Positions 41,333 to 49,720 are shown, counted from the first letter of the stretch. The stretch: 64,000 bases of DNA from JALZKA01 sp963715405 (GCA_963715405.1 OY970239.1:1054001-1118000); one strand, 5' to 3'. Notes: a model not told the origin generated them from the sequence alone. Numbers and translations: made by a program.

Positions 41333-42045
41333 GCGACGCAGGATCTGAGATCGGCCAGGAACGAAGCTCGCCCCTTCGCAAATCGGTCTCGGAGGCGACT
41401 CGAAAGATCGAGGGCATCATCGACGCGGCGGAGGCGGCCGCGGCGGCGATCCGGGATGAGGCGGCGGTTGAGGCCGCTAGCCATCGCGAGGAACAGCTCG
41501 CGGAGCTCGAAGCCGAGCTCGATACGCGACGGGCCGCGCATCAGCGACACCTCGAAGAGACGGCGCGTGAACTGGGAGAGCTCGTCGGGCCTCTGGTCGC
41601 TTGGGTCGACGAGCTTCGGGAGGCGACCAATCAGGCGGTAGGGAGGCTGCGTGCGATCGCTACCTCACTCACGGAGGATGGCGCGAACGAGCACGTGACG
41701 CAACCTGATCGCCAATCCGGCGAAGCGTCCGGTCAACGGCCCGCCGAGGACCCGGGCTCCGAGCCACCCGCTTCCGAACCGCAGCGAGAAGAGCCTCAAG
41801 CCGGATCGGGCCCTCAGCCGGTCGCCTATCCCGGCCGAGCGCCCAAAGCAGCGGACTCCGAATCGGCTGAACCTGCCGAGGGGGGCGCCGGAAACAAGGC
41901 CGAGGCCTTGCTCTTGGCGACGCAGCTGGCGGTTTCTGGCGTTCCGCGGCCCGATATCAAGGCCGAGCTCGAGGCCAGCTTCGGCCTCGAGGACGCAACG
42001 TCGATGCTCGATGAGCTGCTCGGTCCGCAGCTGAGTACTGGCTGA
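41329..42045 (+). CDS. Coiled-coil protein with shared C-terminal domain, unknown
   Basis: A 238-residue protein. Residues 20-115 form a coiled coil (ATRKIEGIIDAAEAAAAAIRDE..., EEQLAELEAELDTRRAAHQR), reminiscent of DivIVA-like or ATP-synthase-b-like helices, followed by an acidic Pro/Glu linker and the same C-terminal helical domain as the upstream protein. GTG 41329 overlaps the upstream stop (GTGA). The pair probably forms a complex through the coiled coils or the shared tails. No enzymatic motif is seen. Confidence 0.65.
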   Translation: MSDAGSEIGQERSSPLRKSVSEATRKIEGIIDAAEAAAAAIRDEAAVEAASHREEQLAELEAELDTRRAAHQRHLEETARELGELVGPLVAWVDELREATNQAVGRLRAIATSLTEDGANEHVTQPDRQSGEASGQRPAEDPGSEPPASEPQREEPQAGSGPQPVAYPGRAPKAADSESAEPAEGGAGNKAEALLLATQLAVSGVPRPDIKAELEASFGLEDATSMLDELLGPQLSTG

Positions 42046-42055
42046 GCGCCGCCGC

Positions 42056-42814
42056 CTACGGGTCCTGCCAGATCCGCTCGCCCGAGCCGAACAGGCTGAT
42101 CTCCTCGAGCTTCGCAAAGGTAATGATCCGCTGTGCGGCGCTATAGAGGGGGTGGCATGCGCTCAAGACGAGCCGCTCATAGCCAACGTTCTCGACGACG
42201 CTGATCTCGCTCGGATCGACGATCTCCACCTCTTGGATCTCGTACGTGAAGGTCGCGTACGGCATGTCGAGCCTGATCTCGTCACCTCGCTCGAGCTCAT
42301 CCATCCGGTTGAACGGGGCGCCATAGGTAGTGCGGTGGCCGGCGATGCCCACAGTCTCGCCCTGGCCGGGGAAGGCAGAGCCGTCTCCGCGGCGTCTGGT
42401 GTCGGCATCATCCGAGCGCGTGTAGTGCCCGGGTCCCTTTTGCAGTGAGGCAGTGTCGGTCCCCTCGACGACCGTGGCGGTCACGCCAATCGCAGGGATC
42501 TCAATCCGCCCAATGCCCCGGCCGGTCTCGACGTCCGGAGACGCCTCGAAGCGGTCGGCCAGGATCGCGACCTTCTGCTCGAGGTCGTCGGCTCCAGACG
42601 CGGCTTCGAAATCGGACGCGTCGGGAAACGCCTGCTCGAGCGCTGCGAGGTCATCCTCGGCCTCCCCCTGCTTGACGCCGGCATACAGGTTCGACAGCGG
42701 CTCCTCCCATGCCAGGGTGAGGCCGACATCCAGCGCGATTACGAGGCCGGCGGTTATGAGCGCTGTGGCGAGGATGCGAAGGAGACGGTTCAAGGCATCA
42801 CCATGATCGCGCAT
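42056..42814 (-). CDS. Class E-type sortase
   Basis: A 252-residue membrane-anchored transpeptidase. An N-terminal helix (LLRILATALITAGLVIALDV, about 10-30) is followed by the sortase beta barrel with the catalytic His in GIAGHRTTYGAPFNRMDEL, Cys in LVLSACHPLYS and Arg in AAQRIITFAKL. It would cleave LPxTG-like signals and attach proteins to the cell wall. An LPFTG protein is encoded at 53293. The start ATG 42814 has GGAGGGG just upstream, better than the in-frame ATG at 42844. It is divergent from argG, 30 bp away. Confidence 0.88.
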   Translation of the reverse strand: MRDHGDALNRLLRILATALITAGLVIALDVGLTLAWEEPLSNLYAGVKQGEAEDDLAALEQAFPDASDFEAASGADDLEQKVAILADRFEASPDVETGRGIGRIEIPAIGVTATVVEGTDTASLQKGPGHYTRSDDADTRRRGDGSAFPGQGETVGIAGHRTTYGAPFNRMDELERGDEIRLDMPYATFTYEIQEVEIVDPSEISVVENVGYERLVLSACHPLYSAAQRIITFAKLEEISLFGSGERIWQDP

Positions 42815-42844
42815 CGCCCCTCCATGCCACACTCCTCGCTTCAT

Positions 42845-44134
42845 ATGGCCGACGAGCCCAAGCCGGAGTCAGCTCCCCGCATAGCCTCCTACCAGGCCGA
42901 CCCCGGCGAAGTCGGTCGCGTGCTGCTGCTCTATTCGGGGGGCCTCGACACCTCGGTCATGCTCCACTGGATTCAGGCTCGGTACGGCGCGGAGATCGTC
43001 ACGCTCACCGTCGACCTCGGCCAGCCCGGGGAGGACTGGGAGGTCGTCGTCGGGAAGGCGAAGGATCTCGGCGCGATCGAGGCGATCCGCGCCGACGCCC
43101 GCGAGGCGTTCGCTCACGACTACGTTCTGCCGGCGATCAAGGCAAACGCTCTGTATGGCGGCGGCTATCCGCTGTTCACGGCACTCGCGCGGCCACTCAT
43201 CGCCAAGCTCGCGGTCGAGCACGCCCTAGCAACGGGCTGCGACACGATTGCGCACGGGTGCACCGGCAAGGGCAACGACCAGGTCCGGATCGACGGGACG
43301 ATCGCCGCTCTCGCGCCTGACATCAAGGTTCTCGCGCCCGTTCGCGAGTGGGCGATGGGCCGCGAGGAGGAGATCGCCTACGCGAACCAGCACCGGATCC
43401 CGATCAAGGGCTCGAACGAAGGACCGCCTTACTCGATTGACGACAACCTCTGGGGCCGCTCGTCGGAAGGCCGCGAGATCGAAACGCTGGATACGCCCCC
43501 GGAGGACGAGGTGTTCCAGCTGGTCACGCACCCCCGCGACGCACCCGATGAGGCGCAGCGAGTGGTCGTCGGCTTCGAGGCGGGCGTGCCTGTCTCGCTC
43601 GACGGAAATGCGCTCGAACCCGTCGAGCTCATCGAGCGCGCCGGCGAGATCGGGGCGCGCCACGGGGTCGGGATCGTTGACCACATCGAGGATCGCATCG
43701 TCGGCCTCAAGGTCCGGGACCTATACGAGGTGCCGGCCGCCGCGATCCTTCTCACCGCGCATCAGGACCTGGAGAAGCTCGTCTCGACCATCCACCAAAA
43801 CGAGCACAAGCACGTGCTCGACCGGAAGTGGGCCTACATGGTCTATGCCGGTCTGTGGCTCGATCCGCTGCGACTCGATCTCGACGCGTATATGCGCTCG
43901 GCCAACGAGCGCGTGACCGGTGAGATCTCGCTCGAGCTCTACAAGGGCTCTGTCCGCGTGGTCGCGCGAAAGAGCCCTTACGCGCTCTACGACGAGTCGC
44001 TGGCGAGCTTCGGCGAGTCCGGTGGGGCGTTCTCCCAGGCCGCAAGCCCGGGTTTCATCGAGCTTCATACCTTGCAGAGCCGTATGGCTCATCGGATTCG
44101 CGAGCGTCAAGAAGGGAAAGAGAGCCAGACATGA
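42845..44134 (+). CDS. argG: Argininosuccinate synthase
   Basis: A 429-residue enzyme joining citrulline and aspartate with ATP. The P-loop-like LLYSGGLDTSVMLHWIQ is near residues 31-47; GCTGKGNDQVR, EWAMGREEEIAYA and NEGPPYSIDDNLWGRS mark the citrulline and aspartate sites. It is separate from the argCJBD run. Start choice is uncertain between 42845 (MADEP...) and in-frame ATG 42824; 42845 is nearer the family N-terminus. Its stop overlaps the ATG of a 50-residue membrane protein. Confidence 0.95.
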   Translation: MADEPKPESAPRIASYQADPGEVGRVLLLYSGGLDTSVMLHWIQARYGAEIVTLTVDLGQPGEDWEVVVGKAKDLGAIEAIRADAREAFAHDYVLPAIKANALYGGGYPLFTALARPLIAKLAVEHALATGCDTIAHGCTGKGNDQVRIDGTIAALAPDIKVLAPVREWAMGREEEIAYANQHRIPIKGSNEGPPYSIDDNLWGRSSEGREIETLDTPPEDEVFQLVTHPRDAPDEAQRVVVGFEAGVPVSLDGNALEPVELIERAGEIGARHGVGIVDHIEDRIVGLKVRDLYEVPAAAILLTAHQDLEKLVSTIHQNEHKHVLDRKWAYMVYAGLWLDPLRLDLDAYMRSANERVTGEISLELYKGSVRVVARKSPYALYDESLASFGESGGAFSQAASPGFIELHTLQSRMAHRIRERQEGKESQT

Positions 44135-44283
44135 GTGTCATCTATGAATTCATCGGGCGCACGGTGGTCCAAGCCCTCTGGTGGCGCTTCGGCCGCCAAA
44201 TCCAGATCGCCGGGGCGGTGGCGCTGTTCGCCACAGCCGCGGCGGGCTATCTCCTGAGCCGCCGGAATCCACCCGAAGGGTGA
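44131..44283 (+). CDS. 50-residue membrane protein coupled to argG
   Basis: ATG 44131 overlaps the argG stop (ATGA) and the frame ends at TGA 44281. The product is MSVIYEFIGRTVVQALWWRF..., a short amphipathic head followed by one membrane helix (IQIAGAVALFATAAAGYLL) and a basic tail (SRRNPPEG). The overlap points to translational coupling. I do not recognise a family. Confidence 0.6.
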   Translation: MSVIYEFIGRTVVQALWWRFGRQIQIAGAVALFATAAAGYLLSRRNPPEG

Positions 44284-44334
44284 GTTTCGCGGAGCGGAGC
44301 TGCAAGATCATGCCCTGATTATGTAACCCCGTTA

Positions 44335-44366
44335 AGCGAATCGTTGGAAAACGCTAACGAATCGCT
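44335..44366. promoter_or_regulatory. Inverted repeat upstream of the Rpf-like gene
   Basis: AGCGAATCGTT (44335-44345) and AACGAATCGCT (44356-44366) are an 11-bp inverted repeat with one central mismatch, 10 bases apart. Its right arm ends at the T of a TAGCAT box (44366-44371), nine bases before the ATG. It may be an operator that covers the promoter. Confidence 0.4.
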
Positions 44367-44380
44367 AGCATTGCCCGCTT

Positions 44381-45436
44381 ATGTCAGCGGAGCGCTTCAC
44401 TAGCTCATCGCGCACGCTCTCCGAGCGGGTACCTCGGACCAGCCTTGCGGCCCGGGCGGTTTTCGTGCTTGCGTGCGGGGTGGCATTGGCGATTCCGGTC
44501 GCTCGCGCAGGCGGTGAGACCATCGATGGCCTCAACGCCAAGATCGCGGATGCTCGCGACGAGGCGGAAGCGCTCAACGGCGAGATCGAGGACAGCGTCG
44601 TCGCGCTCGCGGCCGCCCGAAACGAGGCGGCGCGCGCGGCGGGTCGCGAAGCCGAACTGAGCGATGTCCTCGCCGAGGGTCAGGAGCGCTCGGCGGAGCT
44701 CGCCGAGAGGCTCGAGGCGGCCCAGGTCGAGCTTGCTGCCACCGAGGCTCGGCTCGAGCGGGCACAGGCGCTCCTTGCGAAGCGCCTCGTCGAGATCTAT
44801 AAGGCGAGCGACGCGAGCCAGCTCGATCTGCTCCTGAGCGCAGACGGCTTCGACGATCTCGCCACGCGCGCCGAGCTACTTGGCCGGATCCAGGCCGCTG
44901 ATCGCGCCCTGGCCGAGCGGGTGAGGGAACTCCGGAGTGAACTCGCCAACCAGGTCGAGCGCGTCGATCGCGCCAAGAAGCGCTCGGATGCCCTGAACGC
45001 CGAGGTCTCGGCCACGCGCGACCAGATCGCGGCGGCGCGCATGGCCGCCGAGAGGCAGGCCGCTGCCGTGGCGAGCGCCCGTGCCGACCAGGCCGCATCG
45101 CTCTCTGAGCTCGAGAAGCAGGTGGGCGGCTGGACGGAAGAGGTCGAGAGGCTCGAGCGTGTTCCCGCGCCGGAGGCCGAAGCCGAGGTAGCAAGCTGGA
45201 GCGGCTTCGGTGAGTGGGCGATCCCCGAAGCGATCGTGATGTGTGAGTCGGGGGGCAACTTCTCGGCGCTCAACCCATCGTCGGGCGCAGGCGGCGCGTA
45301 CCAAATCCTGCCGTCGACCTGGGAGCTTTACGGTGGCAAGGGTTTGCCTCACGAGGCCTCGCCGGCCGAGCAGCACCGAATCGCGGCGTTGATCTGGGCT
45401 GACTCGGGCCCGTCTGCCTGGGTTTGCGCAGGCTGA
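44381..45436 (+). CDS. Secreted coiled-coil protein with Rpf-like transglycosylase domain
   Basis: A 351-residue cell-wall hydrolase. A signal/anchor helix (AVFVLACGVALAIPVARAGG, about 26-45) precedes a 210-residue coiled coil like that of PcsB/RipC-type hydrolases. The last 75 residues resemble resuscitation-promoting-factor or transglycosylase domains: AIVMCESGGNFSALNPSSGA with the catalytic Glu in CESGGN, then GGAYQILPSTWELYGG and ALIWADSGPSAWVCAG. It should cleave peptidoglycan glycan strands, with the coiled coil holding the domain inactive or recruiting it. An inverted repeat overlaps its promoter. It is convergent with the MFS gene, 8 bp apart. Confidence 0.87.
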   Translation: MSAERFTSSSRTLSERVPRTSLAARAVFVLACGVALAIPVARAGGETIDGLNAKIADARDEAEALNGEIEDSVVALAAARNEAARAAGREAELSDVLAEGQERSAELAERLEAAQVELAATEARLERAQALLAKRLVEIYKASDASQLDLLLSADGFDDLATRAELLGRIQAADRALAERVRELRSELANQVERVDRAKKRSDALNAEVSATRDQIAAARMAAERQAAAVASARADQAASLSELEKQVGGWTEEVERLERVPAPEAEAEVASWSGFGEWAIPEAIVMCESGGNFSALNPSSGAGGAYQILPSTWELYGGKGLPHEASPAEQHRIAALIWADSGPSAWVCAG

Positions 45437-45444
45437 GGAAGGAC

Positions 45445-46710
45445 CTACGCCGCTTCGACCGGCGCCGGCATCGCCGCCGCCTCCGGTTCGTCGCCCCAAC
45501 TCGCGCCGCGGAGCATCGCGACGGCTACAGCCAGCACAATCAAGACTCCGGCGCCCGCGACCGCAAAGCTCGCCCGAGGTGAGACGATCGCGGCGATTGC
45601 ACCGCCGAGCAGGAAACCCGCCCCGGAGAGACCGCTCGCAAGCGACTCGAGGAGCCCGATCACGCGGGCCTGGTACGCCCTCGCGCTGAGCTCTTGAATT
45701 GCGGTCACGACCGCAACCCACTGAACGCCGTTGCCCGCTCCCCCGACCGCCGAGGCCACGCAGGCGACGAGGAGGGTGGGGGCCGCGGCCGTTCCCAGGT
45801 AGGCAAGGCCGATCGCGACGGTCCCGCCGACGAGAAGCGAGGGCAACGAAGCCGCTCTTAGCGCCGAGAAGACGACGCTGCCGAGGACCATGCCGCCGCC
45901 CCACGATGCGAGCAGGACTCCGTATCCGAGATCCCCTGCATCGAGCGTTTCCTTGGCAAACGCGACTTCGACCGGGAGCACCAGTGCGAAGAAGACGAAC
46001 GCCACGGCTTCGGCCCCGATGAGGCGCTTGAGGACGGGCCGCTCGCGCACATAGGCGAACCCGAGCCGCAGGCGCTCGCGCCATGGCACCTGCTCGTCGC
46101 CATCGTCGGCGGACTCGCCCAGAGCGCTTGACGTGGCGAGAAGCAGGGCGACGGCCACGAAAGAGGCAGCGTCTGCCAGGAGCGCCACCTGCACTCCCGC
46201 TGTCGCGACGAGGAGGCCGGCGAGAGCAGGCCCCGCGGCGGCGCCGGCGGTAAAGCCGAAATTGAGGATCCCATTGCCCTCCCGGAGCATGCCCGCCGGC
46301 TCGAGAATCGCGCCGGCAGCAGCGCGGGAGCGTGCCCGCGCCGCGGTCGCAAGCGTCCCGTCGATGGCGGCGATTGCCAGAACGAGGGCAAGGACGAAGG
46401 TCTCTTCGGTGGCGAGCGCGGCGAGCGCGCAGAAAGCCGCCGCTTCGCCCGCGTACAGCATCGAGAGGGCGCGCCTGGAGCTGAGCGCGTCGACGCGCGC
46501 GATGAGGAGCGGAGTCGTGATCGCGGGCACGAACTGCATCGCCACGAACAGTCCCGCGGTAGCAATCGGGCTGTCCGTCAGCTCGAAGACCAGCACGGCG
46601 AGCGCGATTTCGCCGAGCCAGTTCCCGAGCTCGTTCGTGAAGTAGGCGGCTGCGAGATTCCGAAAGCCGGGGAGGCCAAGAGGGGCCAGCCGCGATTGAG
46701 GGCCTTTCAT
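45445..46710 (-). CDS. MFS transporter (MFS_3-type exporter)
   Basis: A 421-residue permease with about 11-12 helices. It begins LPGFRNLAAAYFTNELGNWLGEIALAVLVFEL, the usual start of MFS_3/enterobactin-exporter-like proteins, and has the loop ERLRLGFAYVRERPVLKRLI between halves. It probably exports a small molecule or drug. ATG 46710 is chosen; the frame is open to 46824 but that part contains AACTTGC repeats that look like regulator sites. Confidence 0.82.
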   Translation of the reverse strand: MKGPQSRLAPLGLPGFRNLAAAYFTNELGNWLGEIALAVLVFELTDSPIATAGLFVAMQFVPAITTPLLIARVDALSSRRALSMLYAGEAAAFCALAALATEETFVLALVLAIAAIDGTLATAARARSRAAAGAILEPAGMLREGNGILNFGFTAGAAAGPALAGLLVATAGVQVALLADAASFVAVALLLATSSALGESADDGDEQVPWRERLRLGFAYVRERPVLKRLIGAEAVAFVFFALVLPVEVAFAKETLDAGDLGYGVLLASWGGGMVLGSVVFSALRAASLPSLLVGGTVAIGLAYLGTAAAPTLLVACVASAVGGAGNGVQWVAVVTAIQELSARAYQARVIGLLESLASGLSGAGFLLGGAIAAIVSPRASFAVAGAGVLIVLAVAVAMLRGASWGDEPEAAAMPAPVEAA

Positions 46711-46718
46711 GACTTCGT

Positions 46719-46764
46719 GCAAGTTTGCATGCTTTTTGCCGGTCCTTGCAAGTTTTGGCAAGTT
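46719..46764 (-). promoter_or_regulatory. AACTTGC repeats upstream of the MFS gene
   Basis: On the coding strand, AACTTGC occurs three times: two copies 10 bp apart (AACTTGCCAAAACTTGCAAG) and one nearer the start (AAACTTGCACG). A palindrome CTTGCAAG lies at 46745-46752. GCAAAAAGC and CTTGCAA are also found upstream of the MerR-type gene at 49643, suggesting control by that regulator. Confidence 0.4.
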
Positions 46765-46876
46765 GTGGTTAACTTCATGCGTGTTCCCAACCCCGACACG
46801 AAAGGCAATCGTGGGCGTTCGCAAGGGCTAAACGCAGGAACCGCATGTAATAGGCGTCTTCGACGCCCGTGGATAG

Positions 46877-46891
46877 GCCCCTGCGAGGGGC
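46877..46891 (-). terminator. Possible terminator hairpin after the HD-GYP gene
   Basis: GCCCC (46877-46881) pairs with GGGGC (46887-46891) across a 5-base loop, 17 bases past the HD-GYP stop. There is no T tract on the minus strand, so it is weak. The rest of 46711-46907 holds no credible gene. Confidence 0.3.
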
Positions 46892-46907
46892 TCTCAGTCG
46901 TGAGGCG

Positions 46908-48272
46908 CTAGGAGGCGCCGACGTACTCGTGAATCCGCTTGTCGAGCGAAAGCTCGGCCTCGAAGTCCGCATCCTCCCCGTGGCGGTACGCGAGGTCCTT
47001 GTCTGAGAGCATCGCCACGAAAAGCTCGACCATGTTCCCGTCGAGCTGAGTGCCTGACACCCGCCTCAGCTCGGCGATTGCCTCGAACGAGCTCTTCGGA
47101 GTGCCGTAGGAGTCGCGCGCAGTCATCGCGTCGTACGTATCGGCGACGGCGAGGATGCGAGCGATCAAGGGAATCTGTTCTCCGGTTAGACCCCGCGGGT
47201 AGCCGAGGCCGTCGATCCGCTCGTGGTGGGCCATGATGATGTCGCCGACGGGTTGATAACCGTCGATCTGCGAGACGATCCGAGCGCCCTCGTAGGGATG
47301 GCGCCGGATCTGGTCCCAGTCCTCGGGCGAAAGGCGCCCACGCATCTTCAGGATTTGATCCGGGAGCACGAACTTGCCGATGTCGTGGAGGAGCCCCGCG
47401 GTGTGGGCGAGCTCCTGCTCTTGAGCCGACAGGCCGGCGGTTTCTGCGAGCTCGCGGGAGTAGCGTGCGACCGCGGCTGAGTGACGAGCGGTCATCCGGT
47501 CTCGCAGGTCAAGGGTTCGCAGCAACGCACCAAGGAGGGCGACCTGGAAGCCGGCCAGTTGCTTGGCCCGCCGCTCGAGCTCGTCGGCGCGCTCTTGCGA
47601 GACGAGGAGCTCGCCGACGAGATACTGAAATACGAGCAGAGCGATGGCAAACAGGGCGACGACGGGGAGCCCGAGCTCGTTGTAGCCGAAGGTGATTCCG
47701 AGTACGAGCAACGCGGCGGCCAGCTCGGAGGGGATCAGGGGAATGAAAGAAGTCCGAAGGTCCGCGATGAAGCTGGAGCCTTCGACAAGCGCGGTATAAG
47801 CCGCGATCGCAATGAAGTCCAGGGCCAAGGCGACGACGAAGAGGGCAAGGACGAGGAGATAGAAGCTCGCGTCCCCCAAGCCAAGGCCGAGGCTCTCGGC
47901 GACAGCGTGAAACGCCGCGCCCGTGACGATTGGGAACGTCGCGTAGACGACGACGTTGACCAGCAGGTAGTTGCGCGGGTAGCGCACGCTGAACCAGCTG
48001 GTGAGGATCGTGGTGACGCCGATCACGGCACCCGCAGTCGCTCCGAGCAGAACGACTGCCGTGACGACGGCAAGGAAGCTTCCGGACGCCTTGACCCGGT
48101 GGGCCGTGATCTCGACGGCGCGCAGATCGCTTGCGATCGAGGAGACGAGGAGGATCGCGAAGAGGGCGGGGTCCCAATGGGTATCGCCCGCGAGCAGGAC
48201 GCCGCCGACGATGGCTGCGAGGAGGAGCAGCCATTCGGCGACGAGCACCGATCGGGTGGGTCGGCCCTTCAT
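46908..48272 (-). CDS. HD-GYP domain c-di-GMP phosphodiesterase, membrane-bound
   Basis: A 454-residue protein. Residues about 8-225 form six or more membrane helices (VAEWLLLLAAIVGGVLLAG, FLAVVTAVVLLGATAGAVIG); the cytoplasmic part from about 240 is an HD-GYP domain with HSAAVARYSRELAE, LLHDIGKFVLPDQIL (HD motif near 297), AHHERIDGLGYPRGL (GYP motif near 353) and AVADTYDAMTARDSYG. Active family members hydrolyse c-di-GMP to pGpG/GMP. It could lower the ligand of the two riboswitches at 23.8 and 25.3 kb. Start ATG 48272 has GGAG in front. Confidence 0.9.
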   Translation of the reverse strand: MKGRPTRSVLVAEWLLLLAAIVGGVLLAGDTHWDPALFAILLVSSIASDLRAVEITAHRVKASGSFLAVVTAVVLLGATAGAVIGVTTILTSWFSVRYPRNYLLVNVVVYATFPIVTGAAFHAVAESLGLGLGDASFYLLVLALFVVALALDFIAIAAYTALVEGSSFIADLRTSFIPLIPSELAAALLVLGITFGYNELGLPVVALFAIALLVFQYLVGELLVSQERADELERRAKQLAGFQVALLGALLRTLDLRDRMTARHSAAVARYSRELAETAGLSAQEQELAHTAGLLHDIGKFVLPDQILKMRGRLSPEDWDQIRRHPYEGARIVSQIDGYQPVGDIIMAHHERIDGLGYPRGLTGEQIPLIARILAVADTYDAMTARDSYGTPKSSFEAIAELRRVSGTQLDGNMVELFVAMLSDKDLAYRHGEDADFEAELSLDKRIHEYVGAS

Positions 48273-48309
48273 TGAGTCTCCGGGTCTCGGGTTCCGCTCG
48301 GCGGAGAGG

Positions 48310-48546
48310 CTAGCCCCGGAGCGCGGTAGCTGAGCCGCGACCTAGCCTGGGGACGGCGTGATCGCCCGGCGAGGCCTCGCGCATCGAGCTCATGAACCTG
48401 TCGAGGTCATCGCGCGAATAGCGGCGCTGGCCGCCCGGTGTGCGGTAAACGGTGACGAGTCCTTCGTTCGACCACTTGCGGAGCGACGCAGCGCTCACCC
48501 CGACGTACTCCGCTGCCTGTCCAACGTTGAGCAACTTTGCTGTCAT
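48310..48546 (-). CDS. Small MerR/excisionase-type DNA-binding protein
   Basis: A 78-residue protein with one winged helix-turn-helix: LLNVGQAAEYVGVSAASLRKWSNEG then RTPGGQRRYSRDDLDRFM, the excisionase/MerR pattern. There is no effector domain. ATG 48546 has GGAG at its front; a longer frame to 48645 has no homology. The upstream sequence CTCGCAAGGACCG resembles CTTGCAAGGACCG before the MFS gene. It may pair with the larger MerR-type regulator at 48819. Confidence 0.8.
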   Translation of the reverse strand: MTAKLLNVGQAAEYVGVSAASLRKWSNEGLVTVYRTPGGQRRYSRDDLDRFMSSMREASPGDHAVPRLGRGSATALRG

Positions 48547-48757
48547 CTCCACTTTGCAATCTCCTCCTCGGGCGCGGTCCTTGCGAGAACCGGGCCAAAC
48601 TTGACGTTTCCGAGAAGAAGCTTCGGCCGTGAGACAGGCCCTCACAAGGTTCCGGCGAGCCGGTGCTCAAGCGATGCCCAGGTTCTTGCGCGCAAACCTC
48701 TGCACCCTGCACAGGGTGAACGCATAGTTGCGCTGGCCCAACGGCCAAGGCGCATTC

Positions 48758-48809
48758 GGTGCCAGGCACCGCGCATGGTGCCAGGCACCCCCCTCACGGT
48801 GCTGGCACC
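48758..48809. repeat. Cluster of three GGTGCCAGGCACC palindromes
   Basis: Exact copies at 48758-48770 and 48777-48789 and a variant GGTGCTGGCACC at 48798-48809. They lie directly downstream of the MerR-type gene (ends 48819, minus strand) and may end its transcript. The same palindrome follows rplT at 8790. The rest of the 272-bp gap (48547-48757) shows no gene. Confidence 0.6.
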
Positions 48810-48818
48810 AACGCCTGG

Positions 48819-49643
48819 TTAGTTCAGGCCGAGGGCCGCGAGGAGGCGGGCGGTCGCCTCTCCGGGGCGGGCGCCGAGCGCGGGCATGCCGTCCCGACCG
48901 CCGACGAGCTGGGCCGAGCGGTACGAGAACGGCGCGGCGCCGGTGGAGTGCATCGCGCGCCGGAGCGGCTCCCCGAGAACGTCCAGGCGCGCGTTCTCGC
49001 CGCAGATCACCACTGCTTGGGGGTCGAGCGCGCGTAGGGCCGTCGCATACCGGCGCTCGGCGAGGTCTGCGGAAAGCAAGAGGACGCGAAAGCCGCTCCG
49101 TCGAAGGCAGAGCTCGAGTGCCTGGGCATGGACGGCCTCGGGACTGAGCGCGGGGCCTGAATCGAGCAGGAGCACGCCCTCGGGCCGGGATGCCGGCGGG
49201 GCGAGCCTGCGGGCGCCGTGGAGCCAGCCGGTAGCCCAGCGGCATGCGTACTCGAGCTCAGCTTCTCCGTTTGCCCTCGAGGACGCGGAATCGAGCGCAG
49301 GGAGGAGGACCTCCTCGAGCGTTCGCTCCAGCGTTCGCACTGCAAGGCTCTCTTCCAGCTCGCGGTCGGCGCCGCGCTCGTCAAAGCGATCGAACGCGGC
49401 GAGAAGCCGCGCGGGAGAGGAGGGCCCGCGCCCTCGCCGCTGCGCGACCTCCACGGCTGAAGAGATGTTGTTCGTCTCGCGAAGCGCTTCTCGAAGCGCC
49501 TCGATCTCGGCAAGCTCGTAGAGACGATGGTTGCCGTCGGTGCGCCGGGGCTTGGGATAGCCGAGGCGCCGCTCCCAAGTGCGAAGCGTGGATGCGCTCA
49601 CGCCCAACATCTCCGCCGCCGCGCTGGTTCTGATTCCGGTCAC
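48819..49643 (-). CDS. MerR-family regulator with degenerate cobalamin-binding-like domain (LitR/CarH-like)
   Basis: A 274-residue regulator. The N-terminal MerR HTH is complete (TSAAAEMLGVSASTLRTWERR, PKPRRTDGNHRLYELAEIEAL). The rest resembles the B12-binding photoreceptor regulators CarH/LitR in layout: helical bundle with a Trp (YACRWATGWLHGARRL) and a Rossmann-like domain (GVLLLDSGPALSPEAVHAQA, RVLLLSADL). The His of the cobalamin motif may be that in EAVHAQA, but the E/DxHxxG pattern is not intact, so B12 binding is doubtful. GTG 49643 follows GGGG. Self-regulation is suggested by CTTGCAA sites upstream. Confidence 0.75.
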   Translation of the reverse strand: MTGIRTSAAAEMLGVSASTLRTWERRLGYPKPRRTDGNHRLYELAEIEALREALRETNNISSAVEVAQRRGRGPSSPARLLAAFDRFDERGADRELEESLAVRTLERTLEEVLLPALDSASSRANGEAELEYACRWATGWLHGARRLAPPASRPEGVLLLDSGPALSPEAVHAQALELCLRRSGFRVLLLSADLAERRYATALRALDPQAVVICGENARLDVLGEPLRRAMHSTGAAPFSYRSAQLVGGRDGMPALGARPGEATARLLAALGLN

Positions 49644-49671
49644 ACCCCTTTTTCGCGCTTTTGGAAGCTTT

Positions 49672-49720
49672 TTGCAAGTCCGAAGGGCGAATGGGGCCCA
49701 ATTGTCAGGGATCTTGCAAG
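49672..49720 (-). promoter_or_regulatory. CTTGCAA sites upstream of the MerR-type gene
   Basis: TTGCAAG (49672-49678, within AAGCTTTTTGCAAG) and the palindrome CTTGCAAG (49713-49720) match the motifs before the MFS gene. The second site is inside the end of the GGDEF-like gene. Confidence 0.35.

Noticed and set aside
47481..48275. 264-codon plus-strand frame over the HD-GYP gene
   Set aside because: Charged low-complexity shadow (Glu/Asp/Gly/Arg); the minus-strand HD-GYP protein explains the region.
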